A stretch of 64,000 bases of DNA from Toxotes chatareus (taxonomy: Eukaryota > Chordata > Actinopteri > Toxotidae): contig CM028899.1 of assembly GCA_016801885.1 (NCBI GenBank), forward strand, positions 21,938,501 through 22,002,500, given 5' to 3'. The notes beneath the pieces are model-generated. The model worked only from the letters and a program-made list of their open reading frames with translations, searched no databases and was not told the DNA's origin. The position numbers were made by a program, and so were the translations under genes. Shown here one piece after another: positions 1-12,375 of the stretch; the first letter of the stretch is position 1, and each line of letters begins with the position of its first letter.

Positions 1-287
1 GTGAGTCATGTAACATTTAACATTTTCTATGGGCAAAAATGACTGGAACCTCTCCTGACAGAGCTGGGCGGTGGGGGCTGGCCAATGAGATGCCCCAGTT
101 TCTGACTGATATATTGACTTGTCTGTCTAATAAAATGAGCTGAACTCTTTATTCAAGAATCTTTATTAATGAATCTTTGCATCTTTACAATGCACTTATT
201 AACAGCTAACTATGCTTTTTGCAGCTCCCTCATCTGGAAAAAGCAGTATCATGGTTGATAAAATGTGGGGGAAAAAAGTTCACACAT

Positions 288-288
<1 letters not shown>

Positions 289-336
<48 letters not shown>
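289..336. repeat. (CA)24 microsatellite
   Basis: An uninterrupted run of 24 CA units. The short open frame that crosses it (residues rich in Thr-His) is a by-product of the repeat and is not a gene. Confidence 0.97.
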
Positions 337-345
<9 letters not shown>

Positions 346-480
346 GGTGTCGATGTTCAAAAATACAGCTCAAAAAAAAAGAAAAAAGTATATATTAAAT
401 TAGTCATACAACTGGAGTATCTTTCAATGTTGAGGTAAATTGTATATTGTAATATAAATGTATACATTTATATGTTTAAC

Positions 481-515
481 ATTCTCCCTTAGGGGATCAG
501 TAAAGTACATCTATC
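481..515 (+). repeat. 3' tail of a LINE (GGGATCARTAAAGTA type)
   Basis: The stretch has a GGGGATCAGTAAAGTA motif followed by CATC/TATC-like units. This resembles the 3' terminus of many teleost LINE copies, which end in a reiterated short motif. A better preserved relative lies at 42520-42868. No coding remnant is attached here. Confidence 0.45.
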
Positions 516-2480
516 CATCTACACATTCCTAATCATTGAGATGTATTATCAATACATTTGTGGCCTGGTGATGAATGATGGGACCAGACTTTAACACCCT
601 GATTGCCCTCCACGGAGAGCAGCATCAAATCTGTAACTTTGAGAGTTCATCGATAATCACAGTGATTCCGTACAGTCGTTCCAATACAGTCCACATGATT
701 CTGATTCAGAAGATTCACAGGTTCTTTTGCACTCTGTGGCATAACAAGCACAGCAATGCTTGTTTTCTCCCTCAGGAAAGAACACTGAACCTTGATGTGG
801 AGGATGTGGAACACATATGCTGCAGCGGACCTGTTGTACTGAGAATAGAGCTACCACAGCAGCAGGGTGTTCATGAATTTTGATTTTGGTGGAGGCGTTC
901 GCTGGCCATTCTGATTGAAGGAGAGGTAGTGGTGGGGGTCTTGCCAGAATTAGCTTGTAGCTACATTACACGACTCCCATTACATTCAAATGACAGCAGA
1001 TGAAGAAATGGGATGTACAGCAGGTGTGAATATAAATCCCCTTTGGCCTTTTAATGCTAACTAAGAGCATTCTGGTGGGCGCAAGGGTGAGCTAAATTGT
1101 GGCTTTTATGTTGTACATCGACAAGGTAAAACAAGGCAAAAATAGAAAGTGAAGCAAAATGTTCAAGGCCTTCATTATCATGTCAAAGTTGTGTTAAAGC
1201 ATTCAAAAACAAGGTGCTGCTTCACAATTAAAGTATGGACAAGGCTTCATGTTACTCAGGAGAGACGAGAAGAATGAAAGATAATGAGATGATTTATTGT
1301 GAACACGTAGAACTAGACCCTGACAGGAAGTAGATCCCCATGGGAAGCAATTCTACTCTGGTGGTGAAGAGGAATGGAGGTTGGGACGTTTTCTTAGAAG
1401 GAAGGCTTCACATTGGAGAGGGTCAGCCATCCATAGCTGAAGTGGTGAAAGGGGCTGGGGTGGTTGGTGGAGCTTAGAAATAGTGGGAAACTGCTTGTGA
1501 CTTAGAAGGTATGAGCAGGGAGATCGTCTTCCTGACTGAACTTTCACTGAGCTTCATTAATGAAAATTACGACGGAATATATTTCTCAGTGAGTTTTATT
1601 CCCACGATGAAGATGAGACATTGACCACACAAAGCTGGCATCATTAAACATTTGCCAGTGCTGATGATGGTGCGTTCTTGTTAATTTTTTTTTTCATTAC
1701 TTGGAGCTGTTCACTGTTCAATATCTGCTGATAGCCGGTGTCAGGTGCAATGCGTCCTGGTACATGTAGGTGCAGTAATAACAGCTGTACAAGCACAACA
1801 ATGTAGAAAGCTCAGCTTTTGTCTGCCAATGTTGCATGCACTGAGGAATTTATTGCTTCAGTTGACTACATTACCATCAGCACTGATTGGACATCCACAT
1901 AAAAAGTGGTTAATTTCCCCTTTAACTCACTGCTCTGATTGTCAAACCAAAGCCAAACAAGCATTAATCATGGTCTGGTTGTCACAGATGGTTATTGTAA
2001 AGGTAATAAGTTGTCACTGAACATTTTGCAGATATGTTCAGTATTAGCATTTTACATTTTGGCTGATATATTCATTTAAAAACTGTCCTCATAATTATCT
2101 GGGAGTCACAATGAAACAAACAGACTCGATGCCGCAAATTAATAGAACATACCCTGGTCTAAACATAATGTGTTTACTGAACAAGAAATCTTTACCATTT
2201 TAGCACAGTTTCCAGCAGAATGTTAATTCAACTTTTCTATGCGTTCATATCAGTGCTAATGGAGCTGGAAAACACTGCACTTAGCTTAGCATAAAGCCTG
2301 GAAGCATGTGAGGAGAACAGCTAGCCTGACTCTATCTAAAGTTTAAAAACTACCTACTAACACCTCTAAAGCTCACTGATTAACACACCGTATCACATTT
2401 GTTTGATCGCATTAGTTTCTGGGATGGGAAGAAAAATGTGAACTTAAGGTCAACTCACTAGCTTTATCCAGAGTTTTCAG
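516..2480. other. Unassigned non-coding DNA
   Basis: No recognisable coding, RNA or repeat feature was seen beyond short homopolymers. If the exon-like block at 2481 is real, this is intron or 5' flank of that gene. Confidence 0.5.
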
Positions 2481-2553
2481 CTGCAGTGACCTCACTGAGC
2501 AACCTCCAACGGTGGATGAAGACCAGGAGCTGCAGTTGAAAGCTCTGAACAAA
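2481..2553 (+). CDS. Candidate host exon 1 of 3 (unidentified protein)
   Basis: A 73-nt block with splice signals on both sides: an acceptor ending in GAGTTTTCAG and a strong donor, GTAAGT, directly after AACAAA. One frame is open across it (1 leftover base, then 24 codons) and encodes an acidic, Glu/Gln/Leu-rich peptide beginning CSDLTEQPP and ending LQLKALNK. It ends in phase 0, matching the phase-0 start of the exon-like block at 18961. A second acceptor 6 nt further in (CTGCAG) would give a 67-nt exon in the same frame. I do not recognise the protein; the peptide looks helical. The call rests on splice signals, phase and codon quality only. It could be chance, since a 24-codon frame is short. 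Confidence 0.5.
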
Positions 2554-5500
2554 GTAAGTCAATTATAGTCCAGTTTGAATGGAACACATTATGCACCTTA
2601 TGCTTGACAAACCTAAGAACCTACTCTTCTACTTGCTGTCTTAATTCACCATTGAGATTTCTTTTATTCTCAAGAGTCTAGACCTTCAAGTTGCAGTGGG
2701 TTGACTGCACAACACAACACACTGTTTAATGAATGTTAAAAAGGAAGGAAATGTGAGGTGGGCTGCAGCTGGTAGGCACCTGTCAAGGCTTATAATAGCA
2801 CTTGATTAATAGGAGCTTTTTGGGCATTTCACAGCATGAGTCTCAGGCCAGACTGATTAATAACTTGAATTCAAATGATTTGGGGGGGGGGCTCAAAGGG
2901 GGGCAAATAGCACTTCCTATAATAGGGGATATTAGGGCTATTATGTCTAATTTCTGTTAATTTAACATTTGTCTTCAAATGATCTCTTGAATGGCCTTAG
3001 ATACACATTTTTACCCTTGGAGATGAATTATTAAACAAACAGCATTTGAGAGCAATAACTGCAGAACGGCCTTTTAAGGAAAACAAGGGACACAAGTTCA
3101 GACATTTTTAACAGGTAGAGATTCTGCTTTATGACAACTGGGGTGTTATTTTTTTGTGGGGTTGGCTACCAGTTTCATCACTTGTGATAACACTGTAGGT
3201 TAATTCCTGGGATGTGGAAACGTGGCAGCATCACTGAAACAAATTTTGACAGAGCAAGTAACACAAGCAGTCAAGCAATTATTACAAGGATTATTGGAGA
3301 CAGTTCAGATGTGATCGTTTTACATCCAAATGAAGTGGTTTAGATCAGTGGTTATTAAGGTCCTAAGACACCAGTAATGAGAAAATTAGACATGACTTGT
3401 ACATTTTCTTAACACATTACATTATATTTCCATCTATTTTGTGTCCTTCATAGCTGAAGCCTGTATTAACATATATTCAGCAGGAGGCAGCATACATTTC
3501 TACGGGTCACAGTCAAACCACATTCAAACCTACAGGGAGTTCAGAATTTGCAGTTTAGCTAGCCTGCACATCTTTCAATGTTGCAGTATGCCAATTTTTG
3601 AACACAACACTTCAAAATAATAAAGGCAAAGCAGAGACTGTCCTCCCAAGAAGAATGACAGCATCTGTCGCTTCAAGCAAGTGCCTCAAAACAACATCTA
3701 TTTAAGTTACAAAAAACCTCGAAGGACGAAGTGAACTGAAGCTGTGAGAAAATCCACAGAGGGAGGAGGTGAGGTGAGGTGAGTGGATGCATTGGACTCT
3801 GACTTATTTTCACCTGGCAGTCAGTGTTGTTTTCATAAATGATTTCATTTGCATTTACTATAAAGGTTAGAATACAGGTGCACTCCAAATTTAGGGGCTT
3901 GACCAGAGTGCTTTGGGGAGAAAGGCTGATCTGAAGCCTGAAGCTTGATATTCACACAACCTACATGCGTTCTTGTGAAGCTGCTGCATCGGTAGATTAC
4001 TCTTGTATCTCACATGACAATGAATCATCAGGACTAAATTTCCATACTTCTTTCAGCCCTGCTGCAGGGTGGATTGGAAAACAGCAGCTTTGTTTTCTTG
4101 ACAGCAGAATTCTCGGGGTTGTACTGATAAAAACGAGACATATACTGTTCCATATTTCTTCAGGGATTCTGCATACATCTTTTGTTTATTTAAGACTGCC
4201 GTGGATTGAGGTGAGGGGATCAGGAACGTTTGTTGTGTCATGCTTAAAAGCCACCGCCTGGGGTTTCATTGCTCCTGATCCATGTAGGTTCCCGTGCAGA
4301 TCGCGGATGAAAGATGAAAGCAGATCTGAAACATTCCTCGTAACATCCAAGGTGAGGCTGATGAAGTCCTTGTTGTGCTAAGTAGCTTCCTTTCTCTGCA
4401 GTGCAGAGTGTCAGAGGAGCTATATTAGACAACAATAAATGAAGCAGTAAAACAAAATCCACCGTGAGTGCAAGTGCAGAAACCTACACAGTGAAGATCA
4501 ACAGTTACGACAGTGTGCTCCGTGGCAGCGACTGCAGCAGAGGCGAATACAGACCTGTCAGCAGATGGAAGCACATATTTTCAGCATGGGTGCCTGCGAA
4601 GGATGGCCTGTGTGTGTGTGTGTGTGTGAATGTGCAAGGAAAAACATTTGTATAGTTGCCAGGGAGACGCTCCAAATCCAGTGACACAAGAAGCTGCCGT
4701 CATTGACACACACTGACAGTGTGTAGATTATACTGTAGCCCAGCCGTGCCAGTGATTTATGGCGGTGCCAGTCACAACAGAGCCTCGACAGAGTGATAAC
4801 TGTGTGTTTTACTTTTACAGGATGATGTTAAACAGATTTATCGTCAGCGAACAGTGATTCTGCTACATAAAGACACTGTTATATAACGAGGAACAGATAT
4901 TACTGCTTCTCAGAGGTGGCTCAAAAGAGTGGATTCAAATCTAGTGAGTGACATTAGCGTCATGTTATCAGTGCTTATGCTGCCATGTTGTCAACCACAA
5001 TGACAGAATAAAAACTGTAAAGCTTCAGCAGTGAAAACAAATAGGAAAGTGTCAGAGTGGAGGAAGCAGGATGGCAGCACAGTAACAATTAGTGCCATGC
5101 AAAACATTTTCTTCTTCCTGGGGGGCGTAACAGAAAATAATGGAGAAGCACTGGTTTAAGGTCCTGGGACATGAGTTGTCCTCATGTCCCATGAGTCAGC
5201 TCTGGCCTGGTGATACACTACAAGCATAGCCCACTTGAATCTGCAGAGTTGAGACAATTGAGCCAAGCTGCATTATGGGTGATGAATGCAACCAGGTTTT
5301 GATGAGAAGAATGGACAGTGTTACAGGAGTGCAGTGCTAAATCCATGGACTGACAAAAACAATGGGTCTCAGGTCTCAATATTTCTAAGAACTGGAGGTG
5401 AAAGAACTCCAGAGTAATATCTAACATGTTTAAAATTATCACATAGGTAGAAGCGCAGAGTCAGACATGAACAATTAAAATTTTTAGCTCCAAATACTCC

Positions 5501-5659
5501 GACCAACTCGGTTCCAAACCGTGTTTACAATCACAGCACTACACAACTCATCATTATATTCATACCACATCATACCATTAAAACTAAGCCTTTTTCTTGG
5601 AAGTAAAATGAAGGTGAATGTAGAAGTGAACAAACAAATGATACAATATACTCTGAGGG
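2554..5659. other. Unassigned, probably intronic
   Basis: It contains a short TG repeat (4609-4628) and a G-run near 2882. Several open frames of up to 138 codons (for example 3965-4381) show no family motif and no splice context. An acceptor/donor pair at 4407/4464 was tested and is closed in all frames. Confidence 0.45.
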
Positions 5660-5895
5660 TCAGTGGCGATTCAACATTGAATTACTCCCTAGGCGAGACC
5701 CCCTCCAAAACCTGACCTTTCTGACCTTCCTTGATGCAAAATCATCAATAATGTCATTATACGAAATTTGCTCCCCTATTGAGTGATTGATACTGATGAC
5801 AGCAAGGCCAGTGAGCCGTTCCTGAGACATGGTTGACCTCAGGTACGACTTGATCAACTTTAGCTTTGAAAAGCCTTCTCTATACAGTGGATTCC
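5660..5895 (-). pseudogene. hAT transposase remnant, C-terminal end
   Basis: On the minus strand the translation runs from NPLYREGFSKLKLIKSYLRS through TMSQERLTGLAV to a DIIDDFASRKVRKVRF-like end. This is the typical C-terminal dimerisation segment of hAT transposases and of ZMYM1-like domesticated relatives. About 75 residues are readable in one frame. The rest of the roughly 600-900 residue enzyme is absent upstream. From 5895 to about 6200 there is unusually GC-rich, C-rich DNA on the plus strand that may be other parts of the same element. The piece cannot encode an active transposase: the RNase H-like catalytic part is missing. Family assignment is from remembered motifs. Confidence 0.75.
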
Positions 5896-8204
5896 CTCCC
5901 CCATTCCCGCCTTGTCCGTTCCATCTGAGAGAGACCCACAGGTGAACTGTCCCCCGCGCCCCCCTCCACTTTCCTCTCCATCACAGCTTCTGAGCACGGC
6001 ACCTTCTCAGCAAGCAGGTGCGCCTGCAGCTGCAGGGGCTGCCAATTTGCTCATTCCCCACACAGTAATATGATAGACAATAGAAAACTTTTTAGCAGAG
6101 CAGATGATTTTTTTTTTTCCACGTAGTTGTGCCGCCCCCCATGTGATGCCACCCCGGACAGCTTCCCGGTTCGCCCGTGCCAAAAATAAAGCAAAATAAA
6201 GCAAACCAAAAGGACAGAGTGAAAAGAATGATGCACTTAAGTCATCAGTATTAATAACTCTAGCAGCACAAGGTTGAAAGCTGAAATTGTTGAATACAAA
6301 TCAAAGCTTCTCACAAAATAGGGCTACAGACAAATTACTGTCGGAGACCATACAAAATATTATAGGAAAGTCTCCACCAGTTGAACAAAGATTTACAGAG
6401 CAGCAAAATGGTTTATTAACCGAAGCTTGCACACTCACAGTTAATTCTGAGACTGATCTACCTATACTACATACCTAGGTGGCGTGGATTCACGGTGAAC
6501 ATATTCCTACAAGCATCACATGAGGGAGGGGGGGGCCTCTGCAGAACTATGGCTCAAGCTCCCCGGAATGGTGCTGGGCTGAGAAGGGATTTTGGCCTCG
6601 TGGCCAAACCAGGTCACCACAACATTATGATTCATCACAAAATGGTTTGTTACTCTTCTGCATTATAACCTGAATAAATATACAGGAGATATGAACATCA
6701 GAAGACTTATTACAAAGCTTTTAAATTGTCGAGTATGTTTTATTTCACTGTACGTTAGACTGTACTCAACCTATCCATTATTCAGAGAAAGAAGATATGA
6801 TGATCTGAGTGTTAAGTGTGGGAGTGATTTTAAGAACCGCTGTACATCAATAAACACTTCTGCCTGTCCAGTGATTTACTTAATCTTCCATTCAGATAGA
6901 TTATCTTCAAGGCCATTATTTGTCATAAAGAATGTAAGAATTTTTCAATGTAACTGCAGCACAAAGACAATAAATATGAATGTATGAACAGGAGACGATG
7001 CTGCTCACTGCCACTCTGATCCAATAAATTCAGTCTGCTCATTGTCTCAGTGTGCTACTGTGCATTTTTCACCTGTCTGTACAGCGTGAGTGCTTTTTTT
7101 TATTTTTTTTAATTAGCTTTGAATGACTTTATGGAGTTAGTTTTTAGAAATTCAAAGCAATAACACAGATGTGAAGAAATGTTAGTTTTCCAAGCATGTT
7201 ATTTATTCTTTGTTAGACATATATTCTGAACCACAACATCCCAGCTTGAGGCTGTGTAATATTATTATTAATATTAGTATACTGTTTTTATGACAATATG
7301 ATGGATACAGTGTCTGTCCATTATTCATAATGTGTTGTGAATCTTTCAGCACTGGCAGCCTGTAGCATGTTTACTACAGGATGTATGAGTCCACTTACGC
7401 CCTTAGAGTCAGCAGCTTTGATTGACAGCTCCACAGAAGGATGATAGACAACACTATATGACACTGGAAAGTGGACACATTTCTTATTTATTACATTTAT
7501 CACACATTATTTTAGTATATTTATTACTCATCAGAGGTGGGATAAAATTAAAAAAATTAAAAATATTTATGCAAATTTTGATGTAGTTACTATTTTTAAA
7601 TCTGGGAACACGTAGCTTATTACATTCACACTTATCCTATACACCTTACATAGTGATGACTTCACACAAATAAAAATAGCTATTTTAGGTTCTGGGAAAT
7701 TTTAACAAATATAATATCTGAGCTTTTTTGCAGTTGGAAGTGTCCTGTTTTCACAGACATGTCCTTTTATAATGGTGGTCTGTTGGGAAAGTGCTTTTCT
7801 GGGCTGAAGGCAGTTTTTCATTGCAGTACCGCAGGCATGTTCTCTGAATGCATACATGATGAGAGGTTACAAACACAACATAATCCATTGCAAATACAAA
7901 AAGTTCTTTTGCAGTTTGGTAATGGATCTGTAAAAGTGGACCTGGGCAGGACACCTGTCACCTCAGCTCAACTGAAGCTAGCATCTTGGCAGTCACAGCA
8001 GCAGCTTCATTTTCATTATTTAATGCTTCACTGGGCAATGGAGGTGACAGTCCATTTCAACAAGGACATGACATTTCCGCCACTGGGACTTGTGCATACC
8101 AAACTTCACCGTCAGAGGTGATGATGTACATGAAGATGAATTGGTACTTGTGGCCAAAAGGTGCAAGTCCTGTGTACCAGTGAATACTGAGCACTAAACC
8201 CAAG
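5896..8204. other. Unassigned DNA with a GC-rich start
   Basis: 5896-6200 is C-rich and may belong to the neighbouring hAT element. The remainder is AT-rich. A 120-codon open frame at 7759-8121 has no recognisable domain and is not called. Confidence 0.4.
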
Positions 8205-8425
8205 TCAATAAACCATCCACCCATTATCTATACTGCTAATCCTCTTAAGGGTCCCAAGGGGGACTGGGGCCAATCCCAGCCAACTTTGAGCGAGAGGTGG
8301 GGTCCACCCTGAACAGGTCGCCAGTCTATTACAGGGATGACACATAGACATTCACACCTATGGACAGTTTAGTCACCATGTAATCTAATCTGCATGTCTC
8401 TGGACTGTGGGAGGAAGCTGGACTA
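8205..8425 (-). repeat. Dispersed teleost repeat, copy 1
   Basis: The block carries CTGTGGGAGGAAGC, CAGGTCGCCAGTCTATTACAG and a GGGGCCAATCCCAGC-type segment. The same ordered motifs, as reverse complement, occur at 17225-17420 and 24361-24625, so this is one dispersed family with three copies here. It is a type I remember as abundant in many teleosts. I cannot assign it to a transposon class from sequence alone. The strand is given relative to the other two copies. Confidence 0.75.
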
Positions 8426-9599
8426 CAACAGAGAGAAAGTTTTGGGTTTTTTTTTTTCATGTTGAAGCTACCTGCCCTGTTCTAAAAAGCAGCCTTTATT
8501 TTCATCATAAGCTTTATAAAAACTAAAATGAAATAGATTTTTGTCTCCTGAATGCATGTCTCTGCTGCAGCATCATCTCCGGTGTGCTGACCTGTCCATT
8601 AACATTTTTAACATCTGAGTTAAAGAAGAGACTGAATCTGACTGTATATACAGTCATAACTCATAATGAGACATGTTCATCAAGCATGTGGTGACTCTTT
8701 GCTCTTATCACTGGACATCCATTCATCATCCCATATTCACAGGGGGAGGTCATGTCTGGAAGGCCTAATTTGGCTATTGATTTATGCACTGCATGACTAA
8801 TGAATGATCTAACCTTGGCAACATATTGAAGCAGGCACAATCAGCTCCATGCGGAGGATGGAGAATAATAAATTAACAGCTGATCAAAACAAACAGTACT
8901 GAAAACCAAGAGACCTGGACCTTTCTTTCATTAGCACGCTTACAGATGGCAAAATTTGCCATGCATCTTAAAGGATCAATGGATGATTTAGTTAGCATCG
9001 ACAATATCCGGAACACATTCACTGTGGAGAATGTACTTTAGACTGAGGTTCATTTTTGTCTCACTAAGAGAGTCAGAAAGGACTCATATCATTGCTTAGA
9101 AATATAGAAGTACAGAAAAGACCCCACGAAGAATGAGCTCCCTCCTCCATGGTCTGGGAACAGTTCAGGCTGGGAAACAAGGTTGGGCATTTAGTTGTGA
9201 TGGTTAAGGTTGGGGGTACCCCACAGGGATAGTGAAACATGTATGTATGTGCGTGCGTGCGTGCGTGCAGATCTCAGCCTACCACCTGCTTAAACCCACA
9301 GTTTCAGACTTTCCGCAGCCTCCACAGCTCAGTTACAGTCCAGTTCACTCAAGTAAGCAAGTGTGCGTCTTCTGTTTGTTGATTAGGATGACCAAACATC
9401 TCAGTTCCAAGTCAGTCCAATGCAGGACAGTCCTGCATTTTGACATTTTCTGCCCACAACCACATCAGAATATTTAGGCTTCAAACTGAAAATGTATCTT
9501 TCAATTTAACTCATACTATAAATGTTTAAATAGTTGCCAAGGTCTTTCCCTTTTTCTCATATGCAGAGAGAATCATGTCTTTACTTCAAACAGGGTCAT
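8426..9599. other. Unassigned DNA
   Basis: The only notable items are a T-run near 8450 and a short (GTGC)n-like tract at 9241-9270. The latter is followed by a 79-nt open block ending in GTAAGC, which would break phase with the other exon candidates and was not called. Confidence 0.4.
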
Positions 9600-9831
9600 T
9601 TTAGAAACATGCCTCCATTTCAAATTCTGGTAATAGCTTCCCTGCTTTCTGATTTGCTCTTATTCCTGTTTTCTGTTGGTTCTGTTTGCTGTTAATCCAA
9701 ACCATTTCGTCCTTATTTCTCATCTTGTTGTCGTTATAAATTAAGCATAATGTACATTTCCACAGTACTAATTACATCTTTACAGAGTCGTCTCATATTC
9801 ACCAAGAAAAGACTGACTAATTTGTAAACGA
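9600..9831 (+). repeat. Dispersed repeat, copy 1 of a pair
   Basis: A segment with TGTACATTTCCACAGTACTA and then TACAGAGTCGTCTCATATTCACC aligns by eye, in the same order, with about 35460-35640 (TTTCCACAACACTAATATCA, CAGAGTCCCGTCATACTCACC). Both are preceded by TTTCTGATYTGCTC-like sequence. The pair marks an unclassified interspersed repeat. No coding content was seen. Confidence 0.5.
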
Positions 9832-10069
9832 GAACAGTAGCTGAATTGAAGATACTACATGAAAATGTTCATTATGTGAGCCATTATAATGCAACTCCAA
9901 GAACTAGGAGTTTTCTGAAAATCCAGAAAGGACTTTTCCCTCTCAGTTGCTTTCTGTTTCACGTAGACCTGGCTGTGTCAGTCTCACCCAGAGAGCGCTC
10001 TGCAGCCTTGAGGATTGGGGGAATGGGGGTTACATCAGTAAGAGATGCTGTCATGGTACTGTATACTGT

Positions 10070-10900
10070 TTCACTCCTCCAAGGAATTAATAGAATTCCC
10101 TCTCATGGGAGTGTACATCCCACCACACACAAACCTGCACACAGCACAAATGAAACTCGCTGAAAACAATACCTGCAACACCCCTAAAGCCTTAACAATA
10201 GAGAGTGAAAACTGTGCAGCAAGCTGAAAACCAAGACTAGCCAATGTGTCACCCTCCACCCCACACATTTTGAAATCCTCCACCATGTCTCTTGTCCCCA
10301 AGAAGTAGAGGAAACTCTAACCCCTGTGGTCATGCAGGTTTTTGAAAGACTCATCCTGTCCCATCCCTGCATGGACCCTTGCACTAACATACCAGGCTAA
10401 CAAGTCTGTGATTGATGCAGTCAATCTAGGTCTGAACTTCATCCTCCTGTGCTAGGATCCTGTTTAGTGACTTTAGCTCATTAGCAGCATCCAGTACAAA
10501 TGTGCCTGAACTCCTCCTCACCAAGCTAACTGTGCCTGAGCCTTTTTCTTTGTGGATCTCTAACTTCCTTATAGACAGGAAACAGTCTGGTCTAAGGTCT
10601 ACATGTGAATGAATGCATCTCCTCAGATGACACAGCCACAGATCCAGGATGGACTTTGCATACAGACAGGATGTGGCACAGCTACCAACCCGGTGCAGCT
10701 ACAACAGCCTGCAGTTAAACACCCTCAAGACAATAGAGTTGAAAAATACTTCATGAGCTGCCCTACCCTCAGGCAAGATCCTCTCCGACCCACCCCACCC
10801 TGGACATTATTCTTTGAACTTCTTTCCTCAGGAAAAAAGGCTAAAAATCTCCACAGCTAATCTAACAGCTTCTCCTCTGGTGCAGCCACCTTCCTAAAAG
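10070..10900 (+). pseudogene. LINE remnant (Rex1-like group), endonuclease to RT
   Basis: Pieces of a non-LTR retrotransposon ORF2 read in order on the plus strand. First is an endonuclease segment (LIEFPLMGVYIPPHTN, about 10090). Next is the start of the reverse transcriptase (SSTMSLVPKK, then LTPVVMQVFERLILSHP near 10310-10380). A finger/palm piece follows (LLTKLTVPEPFSLWISNFL, about 10520). Last is the C-terminal DPLRPTPPWTLFFELLSSGK motif near 10780. Stops and frameshifts separate the pieces, and the catalytic palm with its ADD motif is deleted. The order and motifs match the minus-strand copy at 21185-22930, so both belong to one family. It is non-functional. Confidence 0.75.
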
Positions 10901-11039
10901 AAACAAAAAGACTAGACTGAAGACAAACCAGAACCTGGTGGAAATGAGAAAATGGAGGATGACTTTGTTTTAATAAGAGAGAGGAAGGATGAAGAAAATG
11001 AAGGTAGATCATTAAAGGAGAAGCAGAAGGGAAACCACC

Positions 11040-12375
11040 TTCAGCATGTTAACTTCTCCAGCTGGGCCCTTTCAACCTGCTCTCAGTGATATCAGCTGGT
11101 AGCCAGACGGAGGACCCCGGCATTCAGCCTTGAAAAAGTACTCCTCACATGGGTGTCACAACCAGCAAAGGAGTTTCATTCACATGAATAGCAACAACTG
11201 AAACTCTAACTATGGCTGACACATCTGTCAGGGAGCTAACAGGGCTGTCAATTATTTTCTCTACACACCCAAATAATGTGAGGATTATTATCCATGCTGG
11301 GTCTTTTGACATTCTGAGAGGGGAAACTGCCTCTGAGATCCTGAAAAACAGACCTGAGAGACTGTCAGTCACAACGTGTAATCATCTTATCATTCCAACT
11401 CTGGGGAAAGAAAATCTAATGTTTTAGTAGGCTCCTTGGCCTGAATACATGGCTGACAACAGTGTCCCTCATAGGATAAAGTTTGTTGACTATTTCAACA
11501 TCCTTTGGAACTGCAAAGACCACTTCAAAACCGAACAGCCAAACATCCCTGGATCCTGACTGCTTGGTGCCAACCTATTTTATGCCCATGCCACACCCAC
11601 TTTGTGGACCCATTCAGAGGATCTCTCTGTCTTAATGAGGGACCCAATGATCCCCTTCCCTCCCCACCACTACCCCTTTCCACCAATTTCAATGAAGGAA
11701 TTATTTAAAGCTGAAGCTCAGTCAATTTGATGAGCTATTACATAGCAACCACAGATATCATCACTCAGGTGTCCACCAAAGAGATGTGACAGACCCCGTG
11801 CCATTTCCTTAAACATAGCAGTGATCTTTAACAACCAGTGGCACTAGCAACATATCACAGCAATCAGAGAGCTGGTAGCTGTCTCTGTAATATTTTGTCA
11901 GTGTTCAGCCACAACCTGTCTCAGTTCAGTATCACTGTTGTTGAAATGAGCTCTTTTTAATATTAGATCGTTGATTAACAAATCTTTTTTGGCTAATGAT
12001 CTGATAACTGAAAGAATTTGCAATATTGCCCTCCACCCCTCGTAGTTCTCATCAAAAATGTGATGAACTCACATTGTTCTTCAATAATAAAATATCTGCA
12101 ATTAAAGCCAGAGCTGCTGCTGATGTAAACACGAACAGTATCTTCCCCAGCAAACCCTATAAAAAAGATGCAACCCTGGGAAAATACACCTGTATTATTT
12201 TAACTGAGCTTTGCAAAGCTGTCACTGAGTGTAACTTGACCCTATACCTAAAGCGTTTTTAAGCAGGTGTTCAGCAGTGTTCCAGTGCCTGTTGTGAAGA
12301 TTATAAGTGCATCACTTCAACCTGGTATCTTCCCACATGCCTTCAAAACAGTTGTTGTACAAGCCTTGAATTATC
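11040..12375 (+). pseudogene. LINE remnant (L2-like) with SGNH hydrolase-like piece
   Basis: A second LINE copy, different from its left neighbour, reads on the plus strand. 11212-11620 resembles the esterase-like (SGNH hydrolase) region found in some fish LINEs: a VRIIIHAGSFDIL motif, then FVDYFNILWN and a HFKTEQPNIPGS segment ahead of a stop. 11945-12030 holds the NIRSLINKSF-type opening of the endonuclease ORF. 12050-12250 reads KCDELTLFFNNKISAIKA, a linker usually just before the RT. 12260-12370 gives VPVVKIISASLQPGIFPHAF, the RT start. Most of the endonuclease is deleted, stops are frequent and the copy ends abruptly near 12375. It is inactive. Confidence 0.7.

Noticed and set aside
212..403. 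63-codon frame rich in Thr-His
   Set aside because: It is created by the (CA)24 microsatellite.
3965..4381. 138-codon plus-strand frame
   Set aside because: No domain, no splice context, and overlapping minus-strand frames of similar length; chance frame in intron.
4407..4463. Strong-looking acceptor (CTTTCTCTGCAG) followed by a GTGAGT donor
   Set aside because: All three frames of the block contain a stop, so it cannot be a coding exon of the gene proposed.
7759..8121. 120-codon plus-strand frame
   Set aside because: No recognisable motif and no repeat relationship that I could see; not supportable.
9270..9350. Possible exon between a GCAG and a GTAAGC
   Set aside because: The acceptor lies in a GTGC repeat and the block ends in a phase that breaks the match between the other exon candidates.
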